A DNA stretch of 64,000 nucleotides from Raphanus sativus (GCF_000801105.2 NC_079515.1:5332001-5396000); one strand, 5' to 3'. Shown: positions 32,166-43,302, counted from the stretch's first letter. Notes: generated from the letters alone by a model not told the origin. Numbers and translations: made by a program.

Positions 32166-32371
32166 AATAAATGCATTGATAGAAAGATATAAGCAAATCA
32201 CCTAAATAATTCTGAATTTTTTTTAAAGTAATTTATCAAATCACCTATAGATTTTATCTTAATTTTTAAAATTTAACTAAAACCACTCAAACAACTTCAA
32301 AACTCACCTAAATCTCACTAATATTAAAACACTCCACAACTCCTTAAAATCATCAGTCCAATACACCCCCC

Positions 32372-33612
32372 TTAATTTATTTGATTTGAGAGAATGATTT
32401 GGTAAGCCTTGGAAATAGCATTCTTGTATAGTGTAATATATAATCATTTTTAGATCAATAAGATAAGTATTTTCAACTGAAAATAATTAAGTACAAAAAT
32501 TTGAGACTTCAACAATATATTGTTTAAAAATATTTATATACAAAAATATAATAGTATATAGTAATCTTTAGTTCATATACTATTTAAAAATATGTTATGA
32601 GAAAACTATGAAATTTTAAAAATTCATTTAAAATATTAATGGAAAATCAAAATTTAATTATAAATTTATTAATATTTTTAATTATAACAAAAACTGTTGA
32701 GAAATTTTAGGAAAATTTACCAAAAATTCAAATATGGAAAACATTACCAAAATTCAAATATTTGTTTTATAAGATAATATATTAATGTACTAAAAATAAA
32801 AAATTCATGTAATCTTCCAAACTCAAAAACATTTGTGTAATTTTCTAAATTTTCTTGAAAAAAAAATATAATTTTGAAAATAAATATTCAAATTAAAAAT
32901 AATAGTATATCAAATTTTACAAAATATAAAATCATAGATAATAAAGAAAACTTTTTAAAATGCACCAAGAAAAACAAACTATATGTCATATGTTGTAAAA
33001 ATTAAAGTAATCTAATATTTTGAATTTTAGTTAAAAAGGAAAAAAAATAATATCATAACATTCAAAAATATTGTATATCAATAAAATTTACTAAAATAAT
33101 ATGATAGATGCTACTATGTATAAAATTTACTAAAATAATAAGATAATGTTATTTAAACAAACCAGTGTTTTACCTATAAATCCCGAAAAATACTGAAATG
33201 ATACATGTTAAAGTATATTTAAAAAACATAATATGTAAATATAAATTATCTTAAACATATATATTTTCTACAATATTAATAAATAAAATTTAAAAATGTA
33301 TTTTATATGTAAAATGTATAAATTAAAGGAAAAAAATTTGGAGGATGTTCTTTATTTGATTATTACAGATTGTTATTTATTATACATAACTCGAAAATAT
33401 ATTCGAAGTAATAAAATAAGAACAACATAAAATGTATTACACAAATCACTATATATTAGTTATGCCGAATAAAAAATATAAACAATAATAATATAGAGTT
33501 ACACGATATATAACACTAAAATAGAAGTTATATATTTAAAACATTTGTAAGAATATCTAATATATTTATAAAATTGGAAAATATCTGCACTGACGTACTG
33601 ATCAAAATCTAG
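32372..33612. other. Right half of duplicated segment, then AT-rich filler with Helitron-like end
   Basis: 32372-32485 is the right half of the interrupted duplicate and is about 90% identical to 33698-33812. 32486-33600 is extremely AT-rich with no coding sequence. It ends ACTGATCAAAATCTAG at 33597-33612, which resembles a Helitron terminus whose hairpin has eroded (CTAG followed by T). No matching 5' end was found. Confidence 0.45.
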
Positions 33613-33812
33613 TATAATCGTTACAAATGAGACAAGTGATAACTTGTCGAAAGGTACTTAACTATTATAATTCTGATTAGATACACATATTTTAGACTTA
33701 ATTTATTTGATTTGAGAGCATGATTTGGTAAGCATTGAAAATAGCTTCCTTGTATAGTGTAATATATTATCATTTTTAGGTCAATATGATAAGTATTTAC
33801 AACTGCAAATCA
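33613..33812. repeat. Uninterrupted paralogue of the transposon insertion site
   Basis: This 200-bp stretch aligns continuously to 29663-29770 joined to 32372-32485. It carries a single TTA (33698-33700) exactly where the other copy has TTA-MITE-TTA-element-TTA. It represents the state before the two Harbinger-like insertions. Confidence 0.85.
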
Positions 33813-34918
33813 TTTTTCACAGCAAAAATACAGAAAAAATAAGTTTAAAAGCACTTCCAAATTCTTAAAGAGTATTTGAAAAATATTTGATTGATAAAAT
33901 TCATCAACTTTTAAAAATTATAATAAATTTTTAACTAATATTCCTTTTTAAAAAATACATACCGTTAATATATATACAATTTCTGTTTATAATTTTGTCT
34001 ACTTAAAAAAAACAGTTAAGATATTACTAGTTGAGATATTTTATAACTAAATACTTATAAGTAATTTATATTTTTTTTTAAATTAGATTAAATTTATAAA
34101 GTCACTAAAATTTATACAAAATTATATTAGAGATGTTTAAGATTATTTATAAAGTTTCATAATGAAATCAATTGTAAAAAGCTATTAAAATAAGTGTTTT
34201 TAAAAGTTTGTAATATTATTTATAAGATCTTTTAATCATTTATAATCTATTTATAAGGATTTTTATAATCTATTTATAAGAGTTATAAACTACTCCCTCT
34301 GTTTTTTAAAGATGTATGTTTTGGTGTTTTCACACATATTAAGAAAACACATTAACTATACATCATTTTTAGAAATTATCAAATTCCAATGCATTTTAAG
34401 TTTTAACCAATAGTCTTTCAATAAATTCAATCAATTTTATTGAAATTTGTAATTTTTGTATAGAAATATAAAAAATACATCTTTGTGAAACAATTTATTT
34501 TTCTAAAACATCTATCTTTAAAAAACAGAGGGAGTATTCTAGTAAAAGTACATTTATTTGTTTTTGTTATCTATTAATCCAGTTATAAAATATTTGACAC
34601 TTTTACCCTAGCTCGATAAAAGGATAAACAATTGAATATTTAAGAACCAGTGGTCGATTTCGATCGCCTCTTCTCCAACTATCTTCTCATCAAAAGCGCG
34701 ATCGGATCTGGGTTTTATATTTTTATTTTTTTCTTTGACAAACCTTCTCCGTGTTTCGTTCTGGAGTAGAAAGTCCCGATCTTTACATCGCTTTCTTATA
34801 AGCTCTACCCTTTGCTCAATCAAAAAAACCCTAATCTCGATTTTTTTCTTTCCTCCTAGCATTGAATCGTTTGTGTTTTTATAGAAAGACCGAAACTTTT
34901 TTCTTCAATTTTAGAGAG
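33813..34918. other. LSM1 upstream region
   Basis: AT-rich to 34290, then a Stowaway MITE, then about 380 bp of promoter and 5' UTR. An AAACCCTAAT telo-box-like site lies at about 34825, typical of plant genes for translation and RNA metabolism. Confidence 0.45.
34293..34534. mobile_element. Stowaway (Tc1/mariner) MITE
   Basis: 242 bp with 30-bp terminal inverted repeats differing at about two positions (CTCCCTCTGTTTTTTAAAGA inward; right end ...AAAAAACAGAGGGAG). The flanking TA dinucleotides are at 34291-34292 and 34535-34536. CTCCCTC...GAGGGAG ends with a TA target are the Stowaway hallmark. It ends about 385 bp before the LSM1 start codon. Confidence 0.93.
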
Positions 34919-36107
34919 ATGTCTTCTTGGGCTGGTCCTGAAGATATTTACCTTTCAACTTCACTAGCTAGCTATCTCGATAGTAAGCCCTCTCTCTTCT
35001 TTACAGATTCGTTGGAACTTTATGTTTTGTATGTGTTACTTGAGGATATGTCGTGACGGCTCTTAATACACTTGAGAGCTTTGTCTTCCCAACAATTCGG
35101 TGTTTGTGTTTGGTTTTGAGTTCTCAGTGCTAAATAGTTTAGTTAATTTCTGCGGTCTTATTCAAAGTTTGTCAATTTCTGAGTTGTGTTATCTCAAAGG
35201 TTCAGTTTTCAAAGCTTTGGTTTATCTATTAGGTCAATTTGGACTGTTTATTGATGATTGTTGCTAAGCTTTTTACCATGCACGATTCGATTTCTTTAGA
35301 AGTTTAATGGAATTCTAAGCTTAACCTGTTTTGATTTTGGTTCATAGCTTAAGAGTTATTTGGGGGATATGGGTTTATTCTCAGTCTCTTTGAGAGTTAT
35401 TTGCTTTTGAATATTAATCATTTGTGCATCAGTTGATGTTACCCTCTGTTCTTGATGATGCAGGAAAGATACTTGTGCTCCTTAGAGATGGTAGAAAGCT
35501 AATGGGAACCCTCCGTTCATTTGATCAATTTGGTATTCACTTCTTTTTTTCTTTTTTTTGGCATTCTTCTGCATTTTATGCTATTCTTAGTAGTGGGCGA
35601 GAGGCTTATAGTTTGTTTATTTGCTGTCAATACACAGCCAATGCGGTTTTAGAAGGTGCTTGTGAAAGGGTAATTGTTGGTGAGCAATACTGCGATATCC
35701 CTTTAGGCCTCTATGTAATCCGTGGAGAGAATGTTGTTCTGATTGGTGACCTGGTAAAACTTCTCCTTGTTATTTTCTTTGTTGTGTGGTTATCTCCAGT
35801 TCACTAATTTTGGCCTTAAAATCATGTGTTAGGACACGGAGAGAGAGGAGCTTCCTCCAAATATGATTCGCGTCTCAGAGACCGAGATTAAAAGGGTATG
35901 TCATCACATTATATATTCTAACTTGACACGGTATACGTAACATATTGAGTAGTGGATCTGGTCAAACTTGTATGTTTGCTGATGATTTTGGTTCTGGGGT
36001 TCTGTGTGTGTGTGTGTATCCTGGTGTAGGCGCAAAAAGTGGAGAGGGAAGCGAGTGAGCTGAGAGGAACAATGAGGAAGAGAATGGAGTTTCTCGACTT
36101 CGATTAA
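34919..36107 (+). CDS. LSM1B: LSM1: mRNA-decay Sm-like protein
   Basis: LSM1 is the distinguishing subunit of the cytoplasmic LSM1-7 ring that binds deadenylated mRNA 3' ends and promotes decapping. Exons: 34919-34982, 35464-35532, 35638-35753, 35833-35895, 36030-36107; 129 codons plus stop, against 128 in Arabidopsis as I recall. The Sm1 motif (KILVLLRDGRKLMGTLRSFD) lies at residues 23-42 and Sm2 (LYVIRGENVVLIG) near 72-84. The LSM1-specific C-terminal helix ends in KRMEFLDFD. The protein starts MSSWAGPEDIY; the extra Ser is the only length change I see. Two paralogues exist in Arabidopsis (LSM1A, LSM1B); position next to EXO70D3 supports LSM1B (At3g14080). Convergent with EXO70D3, 580 bp between the stops. 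Confidence 0.93.
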
Positions 36108-36687
36108 GCCCCCCTCCCCCCATTTATTCTTGCCTTGATGCTCTGCTTTGGCTCACAAGTTTTATGAGGAGCCTCCTTGGTTTATGTGGATGTAGGCCTC
36201 ATTTTTCATTTCGAAAGTGACAATAATAATCTAGTGTGTACCCTTGTCTTCGAATCTATTTTACCCTTTTATAAGAGAAAAAAAATCACAAGTTTTAATC
36301 TTGAAATTTGTTTGACAATACCTAAAGACTTGTTTAGTAAATTTCTGAACAAAAGCTCTGATCGTTGGCTAAAGCAAAAGTACACAAACAACATAGATTG
36401 ATCAAAAGATTTAGAGGACATTGCACATAGCACAATTTGATTAAAAGAAGAGAGTATGCATTACATATGACACAACAACAACAACACAAATGTATGGGTA
36501 TACCTGGGAGATTATTCCATCGGGGGCCAACAATAGGAAACGGTGAGCGTAAAACCACCAACCCGTGAATAAAAATTCAAAGAATGGCTCTTCTATCCTA
36601 CAACATCCTAACGTGTCTGAGGAACCAAAACAAAACAAAAACAAAAGAGAGAAAGTAACCTCTCCAGTCTTCTTCTTCTTCTTCTTC

Positions 36688-38556
36688 TCATCGTCTCCTC
36701 ACGCTCGGCGAGTGTGCATACCCTTCAAAGAAATCAAGAACGATTCTCTCAATATCTTCAACCGAATACTTCAAGTAGTTCTCAGGGTGTCTCCCACTCT
36801 CTATATGACCCCTGAACCTTCCAAGAAACGATCTATACGCCGGGATCAAATGCTCGGACAAAGATATCCTCAGCTCCTCTCTAAGCTGAGCATCCGGAAC
36901 CGACCACGTAGACTGACTCCTATGAACCTCTTCAAACATCGCATTAAACGATTTAAACCTCTCTCTCAACGCGCTTCTCGACACACCGGAGGAGAAACTC
37001 CCACTCACGTGCAACCCTTCGTCTCTCAAACTATTCAGCACTCTGACCCACGTGGATCTCTGGTAGTTCGTCGCCGCGTGTCTGAATATCCCCGTGAGTT
37101 TCCTCAAATAATGGTCTCCGATCATCTCCCTCAGCTCGGGTGATCCTTTCACCTTCTGAACAATGTAATGAATGTTGTTCATGATGAATATGTGAGCTAG
37201 GGACGCGTCTCTGTAGTGATGCGACTTCTCTTCCAAGTTGAAATGCAGCACCATGATCAACCATATCAGATGGAGAGCCAAGGGAGACTTACCGTCCAGC
37301 TCGGTGTAATCCATAACCGGTTTGTTCGTCTCGGATGATCCGGTCGAGGGATCCGAGACGATGAGGTCGTTGAGAGTCTGCTTGTAATCAGAGATCAAGC
37401 TGATGTAGTTCATCACATACCTCGTCAGAGGATGTATCGTTCCTCCAGGGACGGGAACTACAGAAGGCTCGCGGAGGACAGAGTTTTCGAACTCGGAGAG
37501 TATCCCTCTCCCCGCCTCCGCGAGCCTCGTCTGAATCTCGCAGGCTTGTAGATAAACAGCCTGCGAGGAATCAGAGTCGAAGATGGCTTCGATGTCGGGC
37601 ATCATATCGCCCATCGCGTCGTGCAAGTCGAGGATCTTGAATAGCTTCTCGGGAGATCTTCTGCTGATGCTTATAGCTTCGGGAAAAGTGAATAACCTTA
37701 GAGCAGATGTCTTCACAGTCTCCATGTAACAAGTCTCATCCATGGCCTCGTCGTCGAAGAGCTGTGAGCAGAGTCTCTTCTCGCTCGAGAAGACGATCCT
37801 GACGCAGACCTTGGCCGCGCGGATCCATTTCCTGATTTTTCCTTCGATCACTTCCCACTCGAGCCTCTGCACGTCTCCGATGCTGATCTTGACGATCCCG
37901 AGCTGCTTCAAGATTGTCTCCACCACGGATTTGCGGACGCTCCCGTACACCTGGACGCACTCGCGGGAGTAACCCGCGGCGACCATTCTCTGAACGATGG
38001 ATCTCAAGTCGGAAGCTGCTTCGGGTGATATCAGATCCATCTCGCGTATGCTGCTCGTGGATCTGTAGCTGCTTCTCCTACTACGAGTTAACCGGCTTGA
38101 ACCGGAACCTGAACCTGAACCGGAAACATCTTCTTCATCCGGAACATCGTCACCGTCACCGTCTTCTTCTCCAGTCTCGACGGTTAAGGAGACGGATGAT
38201 GATTCCTCGAGGAAGAGAGAGTCGGGCTCGAAGACGGAGGTTTGAGAGAGGAGGATGCTGCGGAGCTCTTCCTCGAGTCTAGCCATGGCGATTTGGAGAG
38301 CTGAGTTGGCTTTGACTTCTTGGTGGTCATCGACTGATGAGGAAGGAGGAGAGGAGAAGGAGAGAGAAGAGACGGACCGTTGGATTTCATCGACGGCTCT
38401 CAAGAACCGATCTACCTCGTCCCGGTCGCTTTGGAATATCATTTTCCCTCTCGCTTCCTCTGAAGCTGTTGAGTCCCATCGCAGTATTATCCTCTCCGCC
38501 GTCTCTAACGTTGAGTCGTCCGAATCTAAACCAACACTATTCTCCGACAGTTCCAT
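36688..38556 (-). CDS. EXO70D3: EXO70D3-like exocyst subunit
   Basis: An intronless ORF of 622 codons. EXO70 proteins are exocyst subunits that tether secretory vesicles to the plasma membrane; plants have many, and the D clade has also been tied to selective autophagy. Residues 1 to about 90 hold the N-terminal helical part with an ILRWDS-type motif (about 24-29), then an acidic Ser-rich linker at about 125-170 (EEDGDGDDVPDEED, then SGSGSGS). The Pfam Exo70 C-terminal domain covers about 245-610, with family phrases such as HPLTRYVMNYI, ALHLIWLIMVLHFNLEEKS and MNNIHYIVQKVKGSPEL. Both ends look complete. The neighbours (LSM1B on one side, FLU beyond) match Arabidopsis At3g14090. Confidence 0.92.
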   Translation of the reverse strand: MELSENSVGLDSDDSTLETAERIILRWDSTASEEARGKMIFQSDRDEVDRFLRAVDEIQRSVSSLSFSSPPSSSVDDHQEVKANSALQIAMARLEEELRSILLSQTSVFEPDSLFLEESSSVSLTVETGEEDGDGDDVPDEEDVSGSGSGSGSSRLTRSRRSSYRSTSSIREMDLISPEAASDLRSIVQRMVAAGYSRECVQVYGSVRKSVVETILKQLGIVKISIGDVQRLEWEVIEGKIRKWIRAAKVCVRIVFSSEKRLCSQLFDDEAMDETCYMETVKTSALRLFTFPEAISISRRSPEKLFKILDLHDAMGDMMPDIEAIFDSDSSQAVYLQACEIQTRLAEAGRGILSEFENSVLREPSVVPVPGGTIHPLTRYVMNYISLISDYKQTLNDLIVSDPSTGSSETNKPVMDYTELDGKSPLALHLIWLIMVLHFNLEEKSHHYRDASLAHIFIMNNIHYIVQKVKGSPELREMIGDHYLRKLTGIFRHAATNYQRSTWVRVLNSLRDEGLHVSGSFSSGVSRSALRERFKSFNAMFEEVHRSQSTWSVPDAQLREELRISLSEHLIPAYRSFLGRFRGHIESGRHPENYLKYSVEDIERIVLDFFEGYAHSPSVRRR

Positions 38557-39001
38557 CTATAAAAAAATCAATCAGAGACCAAAAAAAATCAAACCAACAG
38601 GAAAGAGTTGAAACCTATAACTAATCAGAATCATTCACCTCTTTGGGATTCAATTAGATTCTTGTAAGAAACCAAACTCAAGTTTCTTTTTTTGGGTAAT
38701 CTGAGGAAAGTCTTCTAGCTAAGGCAACAAGCTGTTTGTTTTTGTATTGTTTTTATTTTTTTTTTTGGTGTGGAAAATAGGTCTGTGGGGACTTTTCAAC
38801 TTTTCTCCTCGTGTAACTTTCCGAGTTACTCGCCGGCGGAGTAATTTCCCGGAATTTATTTATAACTTTCCGACAAACTTAACTGGTGAGATATCTTGTA
38901 ATAAATGCTACTGTAATGCCTAAACTTAAAAGCCCCACTTTCTTTTAAAAAGAGACACATGTAAATATCCAATCATGTCTTATTATGATCTTTTGATTTT
39001 A
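38557..39001. other. EXO70D3 upstream region
   Basis: Presumed 5' UTR and promoter with a T-run at about 38756-38767. Nothing else recognisable. Confidence 0.4.
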
Positions 39002-39018
39002 GAGTGGGGTTATCATTT

Positions 39019-39943
39019 TTTTTTCCGTCAATGGGTTTTTAATATTAAAACAAAGATGGATCAAGTCCAGTTACACATTAAAGGTCCATACACCCGAAAC
39101 CCAACAACATATAACTCACAAACTAACCGACCACTCTATTCCCTAGTGGTCCAAAACCAACCCACTAAAAACCCGACGACTTCATCGGTTGAGGCAAGCG
39201 AGGAGACCGGACACCGTGTAAGAATCAAGGTCGTTAGCTGGACACGTACCTTTTCTGTCTCGAACCGCAAGAAAATCACTGGAGATTTTTCACCGTCGCC
39301 GTCGTTCTGCCAGATCTCAGAAACCGAAAGAGACTCCGACGAAACCATCTTTTCTTTTCAACGCTTCAACTTTGACCCGAAGAACTTCAACGAACCAATC
39401 GCAAGCTCAGCCGACATAACCAACCGATTAGGTTCCAAGCGCACGAACCGAAAACCCCACAACCACCGACGAGAACCAGAGATCTCCACTAAAGATCAAC
39501 GATACTAGACTAAACTAAAGCCGACAGAGCCAGACTAAAGGAGCCTCCACTCTCCGGCGACCAAAACCGGCGGCGACGAAGCTGAAGGAGCCTTCACTTC
39601 CTGGAATAAAGCCGGCGTCGACAGGGCTACGATAGCCTCCGTCTCCCGGAAACAGTTCTTAAACATGCAGACCCGTCCTCTCACGCCGAGAGTCCCACAT
39701 AGACACGTCCTCCCTCCAAGCAAAGAACCACCACTGAACGATGGCTTCAAACCCAGAGCTCTGATAAGGCGTTTGGTGGTAAGCAGCGAGAGAAACAGCA
39801 AAAAAAACTCTTGACCAAAAGAAAAAAGGTTCCGGCGCCGGCACGGACGCTCACGCGCCGGCCGGACGTCGAACCTTTTTAGATCGCCTTTCTCTCTCTT
39901 TTTGTTTTCCTTCTAGCTCTTTGAGTATGTAATTCAAAACCAT
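39019..39943 (-). mobile_element. Non-LTR retroposon of 925 bp with 17-bp target duplication
   Basis: A perfect 17-bp direct repeat GAGTGGGGTTATCATTT flanks the insert (39002-39018 and 39944-39960). A T-run abuts the left copy, which is a poly(A) tail read from the other strand, so the element lies on the minus strand. The interior is much GC-richer than its surroundings. It has an open frame on the plus strand (38975-39508, antisense to the element) and short minus-strand frames; none resembles reverse transcriptase. Size, poly(A), long target duplication and lack of coding suggest a Sadhu-like or deleted LINE-derived element. Both are guesses. Confidence 0.8.
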
Positions 39944-39960
39944 GAGTGGGGTTATCATTT

Positions 39961-41830
39961 GAATCCAGTAATTTTGGAAACTTTCTTTTTTGATTTTATC
40001 TTACTGTATTAATCAACCCTACTTGTGAAATAATTAAATTTTCAGAAAAAACAAATCAATGTAGCCGTTCAAAAAATATAAAAAGCAAATTAGTGTATTT
40101 GTTTTCGTGCTAATAAATTCAGGAATCAGAATTTCATTATTTATAATTTGTTTTTGTTTTCTTCCGAAGTACTATGACGTGGTTGGACAGTGTTGGCAAG
40201 GACATCAATATTAATTTTTGACATTTTTTTTGTAATCAAATTACCTGTGGATAAGAACGTACTAATTTGGTGAGAATTTTTTCTTTTCAAATTATTATAG
40301 TGGAAATGTTTCCTTTCCTTCTTTTAATATGTTTTTGAATAGTCGAAAACCAGCTAAAATACATGTCCATTGTCAAACCTCATACCGAGTTACGGTTGGT
40401 GGACCATACCAGCTTAACTAAAAGAAAAAGAATACAACTCGCATATGTATCTTAGACTTCTTAGTATTTAGGTTATTAAATGTTTCAAAAATAAGTAACA
40501 AGTTAAGTTACAATATCAATGATTACTTGTGGACACTTGGATTATTTTATCGGTTCGGTTTAGGTCCAGTTCGATTTGGTTAATTCGGTTCTATAATTTT
40601 TCCAACCAAAATAAACCATAATTATTTTGGTTTGGATCAATTTCAGTTCGATTTATATTCAGTTTGGTTTATGTTTCGGTTCAGTTTTATCTTTTTAAGA
40701 GAAATTATGTTTTAAAACATAAACGTATGGTAACAAAATCATAACTATGAAAAAACTAAATTAGATTGACTAAATCCAATATAAAACCAAAACAAAATAC
40801 TTAAAACACACAAAAATATAAGAACATACTAAATCAAAATTAACTACAATAATTATAAATTTTAAAAAACATGGTTATCTAAATTAAATCTAATATAAAC
40901 CTGAAAAAAAAAACTTAAAGTTAAAAATTAATAAAGACACAATCACAAAGTTAACTAAAGTAAATAGAAAATTTAAAAAATCTTAAAGTTAAAAATTAAT
41001 AAAGACACAATCACAAAGTTAACTAAAGTAAATAGAAAATAAAAAAACATCGTTAATAAAGTTAACAATCTTATGATTTTAGTATATTGCTAGTATATTT
41101 AGTTTATATAATAACAAAAATACATTGGTTATGGGTTAAGTTTAATTCAGTTCGGTTCAGATCAGTTTCAGTTTGGTTGGTTCGGATTGTGAATATTTAA
41201 AACTGGACTATTTGATAATAGACTTTGGTTCGGTTTTGATTGGATTTTTTTGCCCACCCTATCAATGATATACCAGAATCAAAACAAACTGATAATTTCA
41301 TCTGAAAAATTAGCAGATCTCACATAATTATTAATCAAAATAATTATAAAATATAAAATATCTTTTATAATTATTATATTCATCGGGTCCATGAAGTTAG
41401 AAATCAGCCACAAGACCCAGACTAACACATTATTACACGTTTGGGACCCACATAATAAGTTTCGTCTGAAAACTGGTCCCTTAAATATTCATGGGTTCAA
41501 CGACGTCGTTTTCGGATGGGCTTAGGTTTGGGCCCGAGGCTGGGCTGTCACTAAAGAGGAAGAAACGATAGTAATAAACCAGACTGTGTCCACCGATGTT
41601 ACCTGTCTCAAATTTCTTTGTTTGTTCTTTTTGTCTGGAACTTGTTTGTGTGTGTGTCTGTCTTCTCCCACTTGAGTTATCTATATAAAGTTTTATCTGC
41701 AGTTGTATGCTTAGCTATGGAATGCAAGACAAACAAAAAGATTCAATAAAAGGGATTCATTCAGATAATCCATTTTATGTGATTCGACACGAACACAACA
41801 AACATACAAAAAAGACAACGCTGATGAGAA
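39961..41830. other. Intergenic DNA between EXO70D3 and FLU
   Basis: 40540-41260 is a repeat-like stretch with many GGTTCGGTT / AGTTCGGTT phrases at both ends. It finishes near GATTTTTTTGCCCACCCTA (about 41244-41262), a string seen at ends of crucifer repeats; its other boundary is unclear. The remainder up to 41830 is ordinary AT-rich DNA and the FLU 3' UTR. Confidence 0.5.
40914..41049. repeat. Tandem duplication of a 68-bp unit
   Basis: Two almost perfect head-to-tail copies, starting CTTAAAGTTAAAAATTAATA at 40914 and at 40982. Both lie within the GGTTCGGTT-type repeat region. Confidence 0.92.
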
Positions 41831-43302
41831 TCAGTCTGTCTCTAACCGAGCAATGTAGATGTCATAGTACTTCCCGGCTTTCTCGAGATCTCCCAGCTCA
41901 GTGTAACAATCCGCTATAGCTCCATAAGCTTCAGTGCTTCCAGAATCTTCTCCTTCCCTCTTCGAGATGGCTAGGACCATGTTGTGATACTGTATGGCAT
42001 CTCTGTACTTCCCTTGACGTTGCAGCGAAGCCCCTAACCCTCTGGCAGCCTTCTTTTCTTCGATGGGGTCTCTGAGATTCTGTGCAAGTTCCAAAGCTGT
42101 CTTGAACTCTTCAAAGGCTTTCTCTGGCTCTTGGTTCCTCAGATAGGTCTTTCCTGTTTTCAACTTGGAAATCAACTCATGTTTCTTTGGCTCCATCATG
42201 ACCATCTCGCTCTCTGGGATTCTAGCTCCTACTGCTGCTGGTGCGTAACTTAATGCTGGTGCGTAAGACTCGATTTTCGCTGTTCTCCTAAGAGCTGCGT
42301 TGATCTGCCGTAACTGTTCGTTCAACCTCTGTAACTCGCCTCTCCTCTGCCGAGCAAGCAACCCTGGTTTAGTTAGTGCATCATAAAAAAAGTGTGTTTA
42401 CCAATCCAAAACCCCATTTTGTATACAGTTCGTAGAAGCAATATGTATGGTGAAGAAAGAGAACATGAGTACTACCTCCAACAGTGGCTCCAACAAGAGC
42501 TACAAGCGAGAAAACAGGCATGCTGAACATGGAGTTGAACTCTGGCTGGCAAACCTCAGCAGCAAAAGCGTCAAGTGGTTTACACATCAGAATCGAGTTT
42601 GTCAAAAAAACTGCCATCACCGGTAGTTTCAGCCTCCCAATTCCCTGCAACATCTATGTCTAAAGGCTTACTTACTATCACAAGAGAAAATATAATTGGC
42701 ATCAAATCAAAAGAAGAGAAAACTCACCAACATACCTCAAAATCTGATAACTTGTCAAAAGTTTCCACGGTGACAAATGGTGTTTGAAAGAAGATTCCCT
42801 TGCTTTCTCGCTCCTTGGGCTTGGTAGTAGTAGTAGACAAAGGTTTAGTCTTGGAGATAGGATGACGACTAGGTGTTCTGACTAAGGAGTAGTAGCCAAC
42901 AGATTTAGCTGAAGAAAAAAAAATCAAGAGCGAAATAAGTGATTATTTGAAACGACCACGAATTAGCCATTTAATTGAAAAATGTAAATCACGAGCCAAC
43001 AAGATCATCTTTCCTGTTCCTTTATCCTAAACCATGCATCCACACAAAGCTAACTACACTCAAACGTATTGCATTTTGGTAGAATGATCAAAACAACTAC
43101 CCCAAATGCTAAGAAAACATGTTCAATCCGGAACTCAATTAAGCGAACGAGGATCACCTCACGAAGCAAACCGAGACAGTGAATTTAGGAAAATCTGATT
43201 CAGACAAATGAGCTAACCTGGAACTCGAGATCGTTCTAGCGACGGAGGTCCCCCACGGGAAGCATCGGAAAAGGAGGAGCAGCACCCGATGATCGCCGCC
43301 AT
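41831..43302 (-). CDS. FLU: FLU: TPR repressor of chlorophyll precursor synthesis
   Basis: FLU sits on plastid membranes and binds glutamyl-tRNA reductase through TPR repeats, shutting down 5-aminolevulinate synthesis in the dark. Exons on the minus strand: 43302-43218, 42908-42736, 42644-42476, 42363-41831; 319 codons (Arabidopsis 316 as recalled). The N-terminus (MAAIIGCCSSFSDASRGG...) is transit-peptide-like. A hydrophobic segment (MPVFSLVALVGATVGG) precedes a coiled coil (LARQRRGELQRLNEQL). Three TPRs follow at about 185-315 (GKTYLRNQEPEKAFEEFKTA; GASLQRQGKYRDAIQYHNMV; IADCYTELGDLEKAGKYYDI), ending ARLETD. The gene is divergent from NUP107, with 381 bp between start codons. Identity is firm from the C-terminal half. 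Confidence 0.95.

Larger units (their letters stand above)
30530..32371. mobile_element. PIF/Harbinger-like element carrying a BIR2 fragment
   Basis: Ends are inverted repeats: GGAGGATGTATTG at 30530, and CAATACACCCCCC ending at 32371, whose complement reads GGGGGGTGTATTG. Looser similarity extends about 60 bp inward on both sides. It is flanked by TTA at 30527-30529 (shared with the MITE on its left) and 32372-32374. Inside are the receptor-kinase fragment (30990-31830), a hAT MITE and, at 31964-32100, a frame reading WDAIKEIYELDENLRYEAMT. That stretch resembles the C-terminal part of the Myb-like accessory protein of plant PIF/Harbinger transposons, by my impression only. No transposase is visible. 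Confidence 0.6.

Noticed and set aside
36565..38624. Plus-strand ORFs opposite EXO70D3
   Set aside because: Shadows of the real gene: Arg/Ser-rich, with no domain similarity.
38975..39508. ORF of 177 codons across the left part of the retroposon
   Set aside because: It starts outside the element, crosses the target-duplication boundary and lies antisense to the element. Not annotated as a gene, only noted.
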